Assembly: GCA_031382085.1 (NCBI GenBank)
Contig: JANMYM010000019.1
Coordinates: 66,385-130,384 of the forward strand
From: UBA964 sp031382085
GTDB lineage: Bacteria > Pseudomonadota > Gammaproteobacteria > Steroidobacterales > Steroidobacteraceae
Length of the DNA stretch: 64,000 bases
Direction of reading: 5' to 3'
Shown here: piece by piece, positions 46,134-55,839 of the stretch
Position numbering within the stretch: the stretch's first letter is position 1
Layout of the letters: each line of letters starts with the position of its first letter
The notes under the pieces: model-generated
The model's database searches: none
Seen by the model: the letters and a program-made list of their open reading frames with translations, nothing else
Told to the model about the DNA's origin: nothing
Translations under genes and position numbers: made by a program

Positions 46134-46630
46134 GGCGCCTCGCCCTGCTGGCCGCGCCGCCAGTCCAGCAGTGCATCCAGAATAATCAGGGCGGCGCCGA
46201 TGCTGATCGCGGAATCCGCGACATTAAAGGCCGGAAAATAAGCCTGGTTCCAGTGCGCATGAATAAAATCGACGACATAGCCGAAGCGGATGCGATCGAT
46301 GACATTGCCCAGCGCACCACCTAACACCAGCGCCAGGCCGGTCGCGAGCAGTTTTTGCCGCACGCCGTCCAGCGACCGCAGCCAGTGGATGATGGCGCCG
46401 CTGACCACGACCGCCAGGGCCGTGAACAGCCAGCGTTGCCAGCCGCCTGCGCCGGCCAGAAAACTGAAGGCCGCGCCTGGGTTATGCAGACGCGTGATAT
46501 CGAGTACCGACAGCACTGGATGGGGTTCGTACAGATCGTAATTGTTGATGATCCAGTACTTGCTGGCCTGATCCACGGCGACGATACCGGCACTGAGCGT
46601 TAACAGGCGCAAACCGCTGATCTTAGGCAT
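46130..46630 (-). CDS. lspA: Lipoprotein signal peptidase
   Basis: 166 residues from the ATG at 46630; the ORF extends to 46657 inside ileS. An inner-membrane aspartic protease that cleaves prolipoproteins. It has four membrane helices and the catalytic pair in GNVIDRIRFGYVVDFI (first Asp) and FNVADSAI (second Asp). LHNPGAAFSFL is the other conserved box. Its start overlaps the ileS stop by eight bases. Confidence 0.97.
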   Translation of the reverse strand: MPKISGLRLLTLSAGIVAVDQASKYWIINNYDLYEPHPVLSVLDITRLHNPGAAFSFLAGAGGWQRWLFTALAVVVSGAIIHWLRSLDGVRQKLLATGLALVLGGALGNVIDRIRFGYVVDFIHAHWNQAYFPAFNVADSAISIGAALIILDALLDWRRGQQGEAP

Positions 46631-49442
46631 AGCGGCGTTGTTCTCCGGCGCCCGCAATATTCACGACGCAGCGGCTGCACAACTCGGGATGCTCCGGCGA
46701 ATGCCCGATGTCCTCGCGCTGGTGCCAGCAGCGCACGCACTTGATCGCGCTCGAGGCCGTGGCCCGCAATTTGACGCCGTCCACTGAAGCAGCCAGCGCG
46801 TCCACAGGCAGCAGCGTTGTCGCGCCATGGACCCGCGCCGCGGACACGATCAACAGAAAACGAAGTTCGTCACCGAGCGCGCGCAGCCGCGTTTCGGTGC
46901 CGGCGTCGCAGTAAATGTCGACCTCGGCATTCAGCGATGAACCGATGCTGCCGGCCACCCGCAGGCGCTCCAGTTCCTTGCCGATGTCCGCACGCAGACC
47001 TAACAAAAAGTCCCAGTCGATGGCGCTCGCCGGCGGAGCCGGCAGGGTGTGCCAGGTTTCGAAGAACACCGACGGCGAGCGCTGGCCCGGCATGTGCCCC
47101 CAGGCCTCATCGGCCGTGAATGACAGAATGGGCGCCAGCCAGCGCACCATCGCCTCGGCCATGTGCCAACAGGCCGTCTGGGCCGAGCGTCGTGGTTCGC
47201 CCTCGCGCTGCGAGGTGTACAGGCGATCCTTGATCACGTCGAGATACAGGCTGCCCAGGTCGAGAACGCAGAAGTTGTGAATTTTCTGATAGATCAGGTG
47301 AAACTCGTAACGACGATAAGCTTCGACAATTTCCATTTGCAGGGTCGCAGCACGGCCGACGATCCAGGCATCCAGCGCCACCAGTCGCTCTGCAGGCACC
47401 GCGTCGCGCGCGGGCTCGAAGCCGTCCAGGCTGCCTAACAAAAAACGCAGCGTGTTGCGGATGCGGCGATAGGAATCCGCCATGCGCTTCAGGATCTCGT
47501 CCGATACGCTGATTTCATTGGCATAGTCGGTGGATGCGACCCACAGGCGCAACACATCGGCGCCCAGGCTCTGCATCACCTTCTGCGGCAGGATCGTGTT
47601 GCCCAGCGACTTCGACATCTTGCGGCCCTTGTCGTCGACCGTGAAGCCGTGGGTCAGCACGCCCTTGTAAGGCGCACGGTTGTCCAGCGCTTCGGACATC
47701 AGCAATGACGAGTGGAACCAGCCGCGATGCTGATCCGAGCCTTCCAGGTAGAGATCCACTGGCGACTCTATTTCCGGGCGCTCGCTGCCAACGCAGAAAA
47801 ACGACAGGCCGGAATCGGCCCACACATCCATGACATCAGTGACCTTGTCATAGTCCGCAACCTCGGCGCCTAACAACTCGGTCGGATCAAGATCAAACCA
47901 GGCATCGATGCCGTGCTGCGCGACCCGGTCCGCCACCTGGGCGATCAGCTCCTGCGTGCGCGGATGCAGCTCGCCGGTGGTCTTCGCCACGAATAACGGA
48001 ATAGGGACACCCCAGGTGCGCTGCCGGGAAATGCACCAGTCGGGACGATTTTCGATCATGCCGGTGATGCGCGGCTGGCCCCATTTGGGAGTCCATGCAA
48101 CTTTTGGAATGTCGCGCAATGCGCCGGCGCGCAGGCCGTTCTGATCCATCGAGATGAACCACTGTGGAGTCGCGCGGAAAATCAGCGGCGTCTTGTGGCG
48201 CCAGCAATGCGGATAGCTGTGCTGGTATGGCACCTGTCGCAGCAGTCGCGCGGCCTGTTCCAGCGTCTCGATGATCACTTTGTTAGCGTCGTCAACCTTG
48301 AGACCCGCGAAAAGTGGCGTATCGGGGAGAAACCGGCCGTCATTGCCGACCGGATTCCTGACCGCAAGGCCGTAGTGCCGCCCGATGACGAAGTCCTCCT
48401 GGCCATGCGCGGGCGCGGTGTGCACTGCGCCGGTGCCGGCCTCGAGCGTCACATGCTCGCCGAGGATCACGGGCACTGCCTTGGGCAGGAAGGGATGCTG
48501 CAGCTGCAGCAGCTCGAATGGCGCGCCCTTCATCGTTGTCAGCTCGCGGGCGTCCTCGATCCCATAGCGCTTGAGACAGGCGCCGGCCAGGTCGCGCGCC
48601 AGCACCAGCACAGCCGCTGAGCCATCAGGACGCTTGACCGCAAGCACGCTGTAGTCGAACTCCGCGCCCAGCGCGACCGCTTCGTTCGCAGGCAACGTCC
48701 AGGGCGTCGTGGTCCAGATGACGAAAAAAACCGGACCGAGATCCGCGGCCAGCGACCCAAGCGCGGCCCGCCGCGCAAAATCGCCGCGATCGACCACCGC
48801 GAAAGCCACGTCGATGGCAGGCGAGGTGCGGTCTTCGTATTCAACTTCCGCCTCAGCCAATGCCGAGCGACAGTCAAGACACCAGTGCACCGGCTTCGCG
48901 CCCTTGTACAAATGTCCATTGGCCACGACGCGGGCGAACCCCCGCAGTTGCGCAGCCTCGTAGCCAGGCGACATCGTCAGGTAAGGACGCTCCCAGTCAC
49001 CTAACACGCCGAGGCGGCGAAAATCCGCTTTCTGCTGCGTGACCTGCTCCTCGGCAAATGCGCGGCAAGCCGCGCGAAACGCCCTGGCATCGAGCTTGCC
49101 GCCGGGGCGCCCGACCTTCTTCTCCACCGCATGTTCGATCGGCAGGCCATGACAATCCCAACCCGGGATGTACGGCGCGTCAAAGCCGTCCAGCGAGCGT
49201 GACTTGACGATAATGTCCTTCAGCACCTTGTTGACCGCATGGCCGATATGAATCGCACCATTGGCGTAAGGCGGTCCGTCGTGCAATACGAAACGCGGCC
49301 GGCCGTGCGCATGTTCGCGCAGGCGGTCGTAGAGGTCCTCGCCGGCCCACTTCGCAACCTGCTGCGGCTCGCGCCGCGCGAGATCCGCCTTCATCGGAAA
49401 GCCGGTCTGCGGCAGGTTGATGGTGTGTTTATAGTCCGCCAA
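46623..49442 (-). CDS. ileS: Isoleucyl-tRNA synthetase
   Basis: 939 residues. A class I synthetase with HIGH as HIGHAVNK (about residue 66) and KMSKS (about residue 605, GRKMSKSLGNTILP). The CP1 editing domain lies between them (TTTPWTLPANEA). C-terminal zinc cysteines are in CVRCWHQ ... CSRC. The order ileS-lspA-ispH is standard in beta- and gammaproteobacteria. Confidence 0.98.
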   Translation of the reverse strand: MADYKHTINLPQTGFPMKADLARREPQQVAKWAGEDLYDRLREHAHGRPRFVLHDGPPYANGAIHIGHAVNKVLKDIIVKSRSLDGFDAPYIPGWDCHGLPIEHAVEKKVGRPGGKLDARAFRAACRAFAEEQVTQQKADFRRLGVLGDWERPYLTMSPGYEAAQLRGFARVVANGHLYKGAKPVHWCLDCRSALAEAEVEYEDRTSPAIDVAFAVVDRGDFARRAALGSLAADLGPVFFVIWTTTPWTLPANEAVALGAEFDYSVLAVKRPDGSAAVLVLARDLAGACLKRYGIEDARELTTMKGAPFELLQLQHPFLPKAVPVILGEHVTLEAGTGAVHTAPAHGQEDFVIGRHYGLAVRNPVGNDGRFLPDTPLFAGLKVDDANKVIIETLEQAARLLRQVPYQHSYPHCWRHKTPLIFRATPQWFISMDQNGLRAGALRDIPKVAWTPKWGQPRITGMIENRPDWCISRQRTWGVPIPLFVAKTTGELHPRTQELIAQVADRVAQHGIDAWFDLDPTELLGAEVADYDKVTDVMDVWADSGLSFFCVGSERPEIESPVDLYLEGSDQHRGWFHSSLLMSEALDNRAPYKGVLTHGFTVDDKGRKMSKSLGNTILPQKVMQSLGADVLRLWVASTDYANEISVSDEILKRMADSYRRIRNTLRFLLGSLDGFEPARDAVPAERLVALDAWIVGRAATLQMEIVEAYRRYEFHLIYQKIHNFCVLDLGSLYLDVIKDRLYTSQREGEPRRSAQTACWHMAEAMVRWLAPILSFTADEAWGHMPGQRSPSVFFETWHTLPAPPASAIDWDFLLGLRADIGKELERLRVAGSIGSSLNAEVDIYCDAGTETRLRALGDELRFLLIVSAARVHGATTLLPVDALAASVDGVKLRATASSAIKCVRCWHQREDIGHSPEHPELCSRCVVNIAGAGEQRRYA

Positions 49443-49476
49443 AATCCGATCCTCTTACTAACATTAAGCTAACAAA

Positions 49477-50400
49477 TCAAGCCGCCAGGATTTCGCGGGC
49501 TGCGGCCGTATCGCGCTGCATCTGCACTACGAGCTCATCCAGCGACGAGAAGTGCAATTCGTCACGCAGTCGTGCGACAAATTCTATTTCCAGTTCGCGA
49601 CCATACAGGTCGCCATCGAAGTCCATGATGTGGGTTTCCAGCAGCAATTCGCCACCCCCCACCGTGGGCCGCGTGCCGAGACTCGCGACGCCGGCCAGCG
49701 GCTTCGACCCCGCACCTAACACACGTACCGCAAAAATTCCGGCCAGCGGGCTGCGGCGACGACGCAATCGCAAATTGGCGGTCGGAAATCCCAGCGTGCG
49801 GCCCAGGCGCCTGCCATTCACGACCCGCCCGCGCATCCGGTAGGGCCGCCCCAGCAGCGCAACGGCATGCGCAAATGCGCCGGCCTGCAACGCATCGCGC
49901 ACCGCCGTCGAACTGATGCGCTCCGCACCCCACAGGACCGGTGGCACGATATCGACCATTACGCCCAGCGGCTGGCAGGCAGTCTCCAGCATAGTCGCAC
50001 TCATCTCGCCGCCGCGCCCGAAGCGAAAGTCGTGCCCGACGACAATGGCATGCACCCGAAACTCGCGCATCAGCAAATCCAGGAACTGCCCGCCGGACAG
50101 CGCGCGGAAGTGCTCATTAAAATGCAGCACCGTGAAAATATCGACGCCGAAGGACTCGATCAGCCGCCAGCGCTCACGAAAATTTGTCAGCCGCGCCGGC
50201 GCCGAGGCCGGCGCCAGTACGTCGCGCGGCATCGGTTCAAAAGTCAGCACCATGCTCGAGCGCGCGGCGCGCGCCGCCAACGCCATGCTGCGCCGGATCA
50301 GCGCCTGATGTCCCAAATGCAGGCCATCAAACGAGCCGATTGTTAGCACGCTGCCACGCTGGTGGGCGCGCAAATTGACGAGGCCTCTGACGAATTCCAT
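49477..50400 (-). CDS. ribF: Bifunctional riboflavin kinase / FAD synthetase
   Basis: 307 residues from the ATG at 50400 (MEFVRGLVNL), chosen because RibF normally starts this way; the ORF continues to 50700 as shadow of murJ. The N-terminal FAD synthetase has GSFDGLHLGHQ and the ISSTAVRDAL box. The C-terminal riboflavin kinase has GRTLGFPTANL. It makes FMN and FAD. It lies 34 bases upstream of ileS and 41 downstream of murJ. No FMN riboswitch was seen. Confidence 0.96.
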   Translation of the reverse strand: MEFVRGLVNLRAHQRGSVLTIGSFDGLHLGHQALIRRSMALAARAARSSMVLTFEPMPRDVLAPASAPARLTNFRERWRLIESFGVDIFTVLHFNEHFRALSGGQFLDLLMREFRVHAIVVGHDFRFGRGGEMSATMLETACQPLGVMVDIVPPVLWGAERISSTAVRDALQAGAFAHAVALLGRPYRMRGRVVNGRRLGRTLGFPTANLRLRRRRSPLAGIFAVRVLGAGSKPLAGVASLGTRPTVGGGELLLETHIMDFDGDLYGRELEIEFVARLRDELHFSSLDELVVQMQRDTAAAREILAA

Positions 50401-50441
50401 GAAGCCCGGCATTCTACCGGGTCGGGGCGGGCCAGGACGCC

Positions 50442-52001
50442 TCAGGCCAAATGTCGCCACTGCCGGACGCGCATGCCCAGCAGCCACAAAACCGCGAAAT
50501 AAAGGCTCGCGCCGCCCACGACACAGGCCCCGAGCCGGGCGACCCGGGGCCAGGCGCTGAGCGCCAGCCAGCCATCCAGCGGGAACGCCTGCCACAACAG
50601 CAGGGCCGCCATGACCGCACTGGCGGTGAGCACCTGCGTCAGCAGGCGGCCCCAGCCCGCCGCCGCATGCCAGACACCTTCCCGGGCCAGGCCCCGCCAT
50701 AACAGCGTGGCGTTGATGGCTGCTGAGACACAGGTCGACAGGGCAAGCAGCACATGCGGTACCGGAAACCCCAGATACCTCGACGGCAGCACCACCAGCA
50801 GGTTGATGGCCATGCCTACGCCCAGGGCAATGAGGCCTATCCGCACCGGGCGCGCCGTCTGCTGGCGCGCGAAATAGCCCGGCGCCAGCACCTTGACCAG
50901 GCTGAAGCCGATCAGGCCCGATGAATACGCCATCAAGGCATAGCTGGTCATGTGGATGTCATCGGCCCGCGCCATGCGTCCATAGCCAAAAATTGTCGCC
51001 GCCAAAGGACCGGCGAGCGTCAGCAACGCCACGGCGGCCGGCACGACTAACACGATCACCAGCCGCAGCGACCAATCGAGAGTGTCCGAAAATTTCTCGC
51101 GATCCTCGGCCGCATGATGCGACGACAGCGCCGGCAGGATCACGGTCGCCAGCGCAATGCTGAACACCCCAAGCTGAAACTCCATGATGCGATCGGCGTA
51201 ATACAGCCACGCGATACTGCCGTTGACCAGGAACGAGGCGATCACGGACTCCAGCAGCAGATTCACCTGCGCCATCGATGAGCCGAAAATGCCGGGAATC
51301 ATCAGCCTGCCGATACGCCGCACGCCCTCCATCGCCGGCCGCCAGCGTGGCCACGCCAGCAGCCGCAGCCTGGCCACCGACGGCAGTTGAAACAGCAGCT
51401 GCAGCGCACCGCTAACAAACACGCCGATCGCGAGCACCAGGCCCGGATTGGCCGCATCGGCCGCGATCCACAGCGTCGTCACGATCATCACCACATTCAT
51501 GATGACCTGCGTGAACGCCGGCACCGCAAAGCGGCCGTAGCTGTTCAGCACGCCGCTGAACAGCGCCGTCAGCGAGATGAAAAAGACGTAGGGAAATGTC
51601 CAGCGCAGCATCTCGACGGCCATGTCGAACTTGCCCTGCTGCTGCGAAAAACCCGGCGCGAATGCAAAGATGATCAGCGGCGCGATCAACACACCTAACA
51701 CCGTGATCACCAGCAACAGCGCACCCAGCGTCCCGGCAACACCGCTCACGAGTTCGCGCACATCGTCCGGGCGCTTGACCCGGTATTCCGAAATCACCGG
51801 CACGAAGGACTGGGAAAACGCCCCTTCTGCGAACAGGCGGCGCAGGAAATTGGGGATTTTGTAGGCGATCAGGAAGGCGTCCATCATCGAGCCGGCGCCA
51901 AAGGCATGCGCATACGCGGTATCGCGCAGCAGACCCGTGACCCGCGATACCAGGGTCGTAATGCCAACAATCGAGGTTTTACGCAGGACGCTGCCGCTCA
52001 T
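50442..52001 (-). CDS. murJ: Lipid II flippase MurJ
   Basis: 519 residues from the ATG at 52001 (MSGSVLRKTSIVGITTLVSR). A polytopic inner-membrane MOP-superfamily protein with about 14 helices, moving lipid II to the periplasmic face for peptidoglycan synthesis. Signatures are GLLRDTAYAHAFGAGSMMDAF, FLRRLFAEGAFSQSFVPV and VLAPGYFARQQT. The ORF extension to 52226 is antisense to rpsT and was excluded. Confidence 0.96.
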   Translation of the reverse strand: MSGSVLRKTSIVGITTLVSRVTGLLRDTAYAHAFGAGSMMDAFLIAYKIPNFLRRLFAEGAFSQSFVPVISEYRVKRPDDVRELVSGVAGTLGALLLVITVLGVLIAPLIIFAFAPGFSQQQGKFDMAVEMLRWTFPYVFFISLTALFSGVLNSYGRFAVPAFTQVIMNVVMIVTTLWIAADAANPGLVLAIGVFVSGALQLLFQLPSVARLRLLAWPRWRPAMEGVRRIGRLMIPGIFGSSMAQVNLLLESVIASFLVNGSIAWLYYADRIMEFQLGVFSIALATVILPALSSHHAAEDREKFSDTLDWSLRLVIVLVVPAAVALLTLAGPLAATIFGYGRMARADDIHMTSYALMAYSSGLIGFSLVKVLAPGYFARQQTARPVRIGLIALGVGMAINLLVVLPSRYLGFPVPHVLLALSTCVSAAINATLLWRGLAREGVWHAAAGWGRLLTQVLTASAVMAALLLWQAFPLDGWLALSAWPRVARLGACVVGGASLYFAVLWLLGMRVRQWRHLA

Positions 52002-52083
52002 CGTGCCAGTGTAAGGAAAAAGCCTCAATTTGACATCGCGGCAGGCCATCCGCAAACTACGCGGCCTTTTTACGGGAGTTCCT

Positions 52084-52347
52084 GTGGCCAATACCAAGTC
52101 AGCTGCCAAAGCCGCACGGCAAGCCGAAAAGCATCGCGCCCGCAACGTGGCGTCGCGCTCCAAGGCGCGTAGTGCCCTGGTGGATGCTGCCGCCGCCATT
52201 GCCAGCGGCAAGAAAGACGAAGCCAAGGCGAGTTACCGGGCCGCATCCGCCGCCGTGTCCTCGCTGGTGAACAAGCGCCTGGTCCACCGCAACAAGGCTG
52301 CGCGTCATCAAAGCCGCCTGGCCAAGCGCCTCAAGGCCATGGCCTGA
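52084..52347 (+). CDS. rpsT: Small subunit ribosomal protein bS20
   Basis: 87 residues. It starts MANTKSAAKAARQAEKHR at a GTG (52084) preceded by a GGGAG ribosome-binding site; the upstream in-frame extension to 52030 lacks family similarity. It is a Lys/Arg/Ala-rich three-helix protein that binds 16S rRNA. The divergent rpsT/murJ pair is a common gammaproteobacterial arrangement. Confidence 0.97.
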   Translation: MANTKSAAKAARQAEKHRARNVASRSKARSALVDAAAAIASGKKDEAKASYRAASAAVSSLVNKRLVHRNKAARHQSRLAKRLKAMA

Positions 52348-52363
52348 GAACGGCCTGCGACTG

Positions 52364-52858
52364 TTAGCTGCCGGAGCGTTCCGGTAGCAACATACCCATC
52401 GGGTCGAGAAGTTCACTGCCGCGCTTGCCGCGCGGCGGAGCAAGTCGTGTGCGGGCGGTGGTCTTGCGCCCGGTCGCCGGACCCTTGCGTCCCGCAGCGG
52501 TCAGCACCTGATCGCGGGCCTGTTCGCGTGACTCAATGCTGAGGATCAGCGCAAGCCTTTCATCACCACTCGACACCTGCCGCCAGTGGCGGCCTTCGGG
52601 CCAGGGCTCCAGCGCACCGACCAGTGCCCACAGGGCATTGAGAGATTGGGTCACGTTGGCCCGGCGCAAACGCCAGTAAGCCTCGAGACCCCCTATGCGG
52701 CGCAGGTTCGCCACCGAACGTATGCCCACTTTGGCGAGCATGGTTTCCGTGCGCGGGCCGAGGTTACGCAGGTCGCGAATCCGCAGTGTTAGCTTGCCGG
52801 CCGCGATTCGGCGCCTGACTTTGGGATTACGTGTCACCGCCAGCCGCCGCCTTGTCAC
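52364..52858 (-). CDS. TfoX C-terminal-domain-like protein
   Basis: 164 residues from a GTG; a second GTG at 52837 is also possible. Residues about 25-100 resemble the TfoX/Sxy C-terminal (helix-hairpin-helix) domain: LRNLGPRTETMLAKVGIRSVANLRRIGGLEAYWRLR, then ALEPWPEGRHW. The N-terminal TfoX domain that activates competence genes is missing, and a basic tail follows. The role is therefore uncertain, though a link to DNA uptake is tempting next to pilus genes. It overlaps the obgE 3' end by about 32 bases. Confidence 0.72.
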   Translation of the reverse strand: MTRRRLAVTRNPKVRRRIAAGKLTLRIRDLRNLGPRTETMLAKVGIRSVANLRRIGGLEAYWRLRRANVTQSLNALWALVGALEPWPEGRHWRQVSSGDERLALILSIESREQARDQVLTAAGRKGPATGRKTTARTRLAPPRGKRGSELLDPMGMLLPERSGS

Positions 52859-53897
52859 TGGCCGCTGGGTCGCGGGCCTCGGTGTCGTTCATGCTTTCGA
52901 TGAAGGTCATGACTTTTTCCGCGAGGTCGCTGGTGCCGCTGCGCGTCACCGCCGAAATCAGGAAATGCGGCCCTTTGAAACGCAGCCGGCGCACGATGTC
53001 CCTGGCCCTGGCGGCCGCCTCGTCCGGCGGCATCAGATCGCTCTTAGTCAGCACCAGCCAACGCGGCTTTTCAACCAGATCCGCCGAGAATTTCTTCAGT
53101 TCCTTGACGATGGCGCGCGCATCCTTGACCGGATCCGCGTCCGGATCCGGTGGCGCAATATCGATCAGATGCAGCAGCACCCGCGTACGCTGCAGGTGCT
53201 TCAGAAAGCGGATGCCAAGACCCGCGCCTTCGGCCGCGCCTTCGATCAGTCCCGGGATATCCGCCATCACAAAGCTGCGGTGCTGGCCGCAGTAAACCAC
53301 GCCGAGGTTGGGATAGAGCGTGGTAAACGGGTAATCCGCAACCTTGGGTCGCGCCGATGACAGCACGCTGATCAACGTCGATTTGCCCGCGTTCGGCAGC
53401 CCTAACAAACCAACATCGGCGATGACCTTGAGTTCCAGGTCGAGGTTGCGCGCTTCACCCGGCAGGCCGGGGCCGAACTGCCGCGGGGTCCGATTGGTGC
53501 TCGACTTGAACTTGGCGTTGCCCCAACCGCCCTTGCCGCCCTTTGCAACCTTGAGCCGGTCGCCGGCGTGCGCCAGGTCACCTAACACTTCCTGCGTGTC
53601 GCGATCCTTGACGATCGTGCCGACCGGCACCAGGACTACGAGATCCTCACCACCGCGCCCGGTGCAGTCGTTGCCGGAGCCGGGCTGACCGTTCTGCGCC
53701 TTGTAGGTGCGTTCGATGCGAAAATCAGCGAGCGTATTGATGCCTTCCGCGGCGTGCAGCCAGACGTCGGCGCCCAACCCGCCGTCGCCACCATCCGGGC
53801 CGCCGAATGGCGCAGATTTCTCGCGGCGAAAACTCAGGCAGCCGCGGCCGCCATTGCCGGCCTTGACGGTCATGCGTGCTTCGTCGACGAATTTCAT
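52827..53897 (-). CDS. obgE: Obg family GTPase
   Basis: 356 residues. A ribosome-assembly and stringent-response-linked GTPase. The N-terminal Obg fold is glycine-rich (VKAGNGGRGCLSFRREK). The G domain has G1 GLPNAGKST (about residue 167), G3 DIPGLIEGAAEGAGLG and G4 TKSDL. The C-terminus is short and acidic. It is separated from rpmA by an intrinsic terminator, so it probably has its own promoter. Confidence 0.97.
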   Translation of the reverse strand: MKFVDEARMTVKAGNGGRGCLSFRREKSAPFGGPDGGDGGLGADVWLHAAEGINTLADFRIERTYKAQNGQPGSGNDCTGRGGEDLVVLVPVGTIVKDRDTQEVLGDLAHAGDRLKVAKGGKGGWGNAKFKSSTNRTPRQFGPGLPGEARNLDLELKVIADVGLLGLPNAGKSTLISVLSSARPKVADYPFTTLYPNLGVVYCGQHRSFVMADIPGLIEGAAEGAGLGIRFLKHLQRTRVLLHLIDIAPPDPDADPVKDARAIVKELKKFSADLVEKPRWLVLTKSDLMPPDEAAARARDIVRRLRFKGPHFLISAVTRSGTSDLAEKVMTFIESMNDTEARDPAASDKAAAGGDT

Positions 53898-53959
53898 GCG
53901 ATCAGCTCACTCCAGCGGACCAGTTTATGCCAAAACTATCGTGTACAAAAAATCGCGCA

Positions 53960-53989
53960 CAAAAAATAAACCCCGGGGGACCGGGGTTT
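53960..53989 (-). terminator. Intrinsic terminator after rplU-rpmA
   Basis: On the minus strand, stem AAACCCCGG / CCGGGGTTT (53968-53989, loop of four) is followed by ATTTTTT (53961-53967). It lies 30 bases beyond the rpmA stop and upstream of obgE. Confidence 0.85.
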
Positions 53990-54020
53990 AGATAGGTGCA
54001 AGAAGGCATTCCAAAGACGC

Positions 54021-54278
54021 CTAGTCCGCGGCAACCTCGACAAAGGTCTTGCCGGCAGCGCCGCGCTTCCTGAATTCGACTTTGCCGTTCTTGAGGGCAA
54101 ACAGCGTGTGATCGGTGCCGATGCCGACATTGGCGCCCGGGCTGTACTGTGTACCGCGCTGGCGAATGATGATGTTGCCGGCCTTGACCTGCTCGCCGCC
54201 GAAGGCCTTCACGCCCAGGCGCTTGCTGTGGGAATCGCGGCCGTTACGGGTACTGCCGCCTGCTTTTTTATGTGCCAT
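54021..54278 (-). CDS. rpmA: Large subunit ribosomal protein bL27
   Basis: 85 residues, starting MAHKKAGGSTRNGRDS with the N-terminus that reaches the peptidyl-transferase centre. The body GNIIIRQRGTQYSPGANVGIG is the family signature. No N-terminal processing extension is present. It follows rplU by 29 bases. Confidence 0.98.
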   Translation of the reverse strand: MAHKKAGGSTRNGRDSHSKRLGVKAFGGEQVKAGNIIIRQRGTQYSPGANVGIGTDHTLFALKNGKVEFRKRGAAGKTFVEVAAD

Positions 54279-54307
54279 GGTGTCGGATCCTGTCTGTTAG
54301 CACGCCG

Positions 54308-54622
54308 TTAGCCGGCAGCGATGTCGGTGATTTTCACTTCGGTGAATTTCTGCCGATGATTTTTCATGCGCAGGTAATGCTTACGGCGGCGGAATTTGAC
54401 GACGCTGACTTTGTCGCCCTGGCCGTGACGCTCGACCGTAGCGCTTACGCTGGCGCCCGCAATGCCTGGACTGCCCACTTTGACGCTCTCGCCCGAACCG
54501 ACCAGCAACACCTGGTCAAATGTGACCAAGGAGCCCGGCTCCGCGGTCATTTTTTCGAGACGCAATACGCTGCCTTTTTCGACACGATATTGCTTACCGC
54601 CGTTGGCGATCACCGCATACAT
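54308..54622 (-). CDS. rplU: Large subunit ribosomal protein bL21
   Basis: 104 residues. It begins MYAVIANGGKQYRVEKG and contains the signature GSPGIAGASVSATV and RRRKHYLRMKNHRQKFTEVKI. First gene of the rplU-rpmA operon, divergent from ispB across about 150 bases. Confidence 0.98.
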   Translation of the reverse strand: MYAVIANGGKQYRVEKGSVLRLEKMTAEPGSLVTFDQVLLVGSGESVKVGSPGIAGASVSATVERHGQGDKVSVVKFRRRKHYLRMKNHRQKFTEVKITDIAAG

Positions 54623-54772
54623 GGGAACGTCACTCCTGAACCGCTACAATCTCTACTTCGAGACACTCTACTAGGATCGGGTGTCCGAAGGGCCGCGCAT
54701 TCTACGTTCCCCGCGCGGACCGGTCAAACACGAATAACGTCGCATTTTTTTGATATAGAACAGGCACTTAGC

Positions 54773-55822
54773 ATGGCCCAGGTCGAGCAACTCCACTCTC
54801 GCGACGGACTCAGGATGACGCTGGCGGACGTGCGCGCGCTCTTGAAGGGCGATTTGGCCCGCGTGGACCAGATTATCCGCCTGCGCCTCAAGAGCGTGGT
54901 GCCGCTCGTTGACCAGGTCGCCGAACACATTATTGGCGGTGGCGGCAAGCGCCTGCGACCGATGCTGGTGCTGCTCGCCGGCCGCGCGGTCACCGCACCC
55001 TATGAGGCCGGTGCCCGCCGCCGCTGGAACGATTCCACCGCCGCCGCTGTTAGCGAAGCCGCCGCATTCATTGAATTCATACACACGGCCACGCTGTTGC
55101 ATGATGACGTCGTCGATGGTTCGTCGAAACGACGCGGCCGCGATACCGCAAATCAGGTGTTCGGCAACCAGGCCAGCGTGCTGGTCGGCGACTTCGTCTA
55201 CTCGCGCGCTTTCCAGATGATGGCTGCCATCGGCGTGCAACGGGTGATGGAAATCATGGCCGACGCGACTAACACGATCGCCGAAGGTGAAGTGCTGCAG
55301 CTCATGAATGCGCGCGATCCCTCGACCACGGAGCAGCGTTATCTCGAGGTAATTTATCGCAAGACCGCGCGGCTGTTCGAGGCCGGCGCTGAAGTGGCCG
55401 CCGTGCTGGCGGGCGGCAGCTCGACGGAACAGGCGGCGCTCGCGTCCTATGGCAAGCATCTGGGCAACGCGTATCAGCTGATCGACGACGTACTCGACTA
55501 CCAGTCCAACCCGGTCGAGCGTGGCAAGAACCTGGGCGATGATCTGGCCGAGGGCAAACCCACGTTGCCGTTGATCCACGCACTCAAGAAAGGCACCGAC
55601 AACCAGCGCGCACTCATTCGCCAGGCCATCGAGCACGGCGGGCTGGATCGTCTTGAGGACATCGTGCAGGCCATTGAAGCCACCGGCGGCCTGGACTACA
55701 CGACCGGTGCGGCGCAGGCCGAATCCCGGCTCGCCATCGATTCCCTTGTGGCGCTGCCGGAATCGCCGCACAAGCAGGGACTCATTGCCCTGGCGCGCAT
55801 TGCCGTCGGCCGCGCAACCTAA
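54773..55822 (+). CDS. ispB: Polyprenyl (octaprenyl) diphosphate synthase
   Basis: 349 residues from the ATG at 54773; an internal ATG (MTLADVRALL) 14 residues on matches E. coli IspB better. It extends isoprenoid chains for ubiquinone side chains. Aspartate-rich motifs are LLHDDVVDGS (about residue 110) and LIDDVLDY (about residue 236). GGGKRLRPML and the small side chains before the first motif fit a long-chain synthase. The frame extends to 54272 across rplU but has no support there. Confidence 0.95.
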   Translation: MAQVEQLHSRDGLRMTLADVRALLKGDLARVDQIIRLRLKSVVPLVDQVAEHIIGGGGKRLRPMLVLLAGRAVTAPYEAGARRRWNDSTAAAVSEAAAFIEFIHTATLLHDDVVDGSSKRRGRDTANQVFGNQASVLVGDFVYSRAFQMMAAIGVQRVMEIMADATNTIAEGEVLQLMNARDPSTTEQRYLEVIYRKTARLFEAGAEVAAVLAGGSSTEQAALASYGKHLGNAYQLIDDVLDYQSNPVERGKNLGDDLAEGKPTLPLIHALKKGTDNQRALIRQAIEHGGLDRLEDIVQAIEATGGLDYTTGAAQAESRLAIDSLVALPESPHKQGLIALARIAVGRAT

Positions 55823-55839
55823 CAGGAAAGCAGGAAATC

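Noticed and set aside
49450..50700. FMN riboswitch upstream of ribF
   Set aside because: ribF follows murJ by 41 bases with no space or conserved sequence for an RFN element.
54272..54772. 167-residue N-terminal extension of IspB
   Set aside because: Runs antisense across rplU; the polyprenyl synthase fold begins after 54773.
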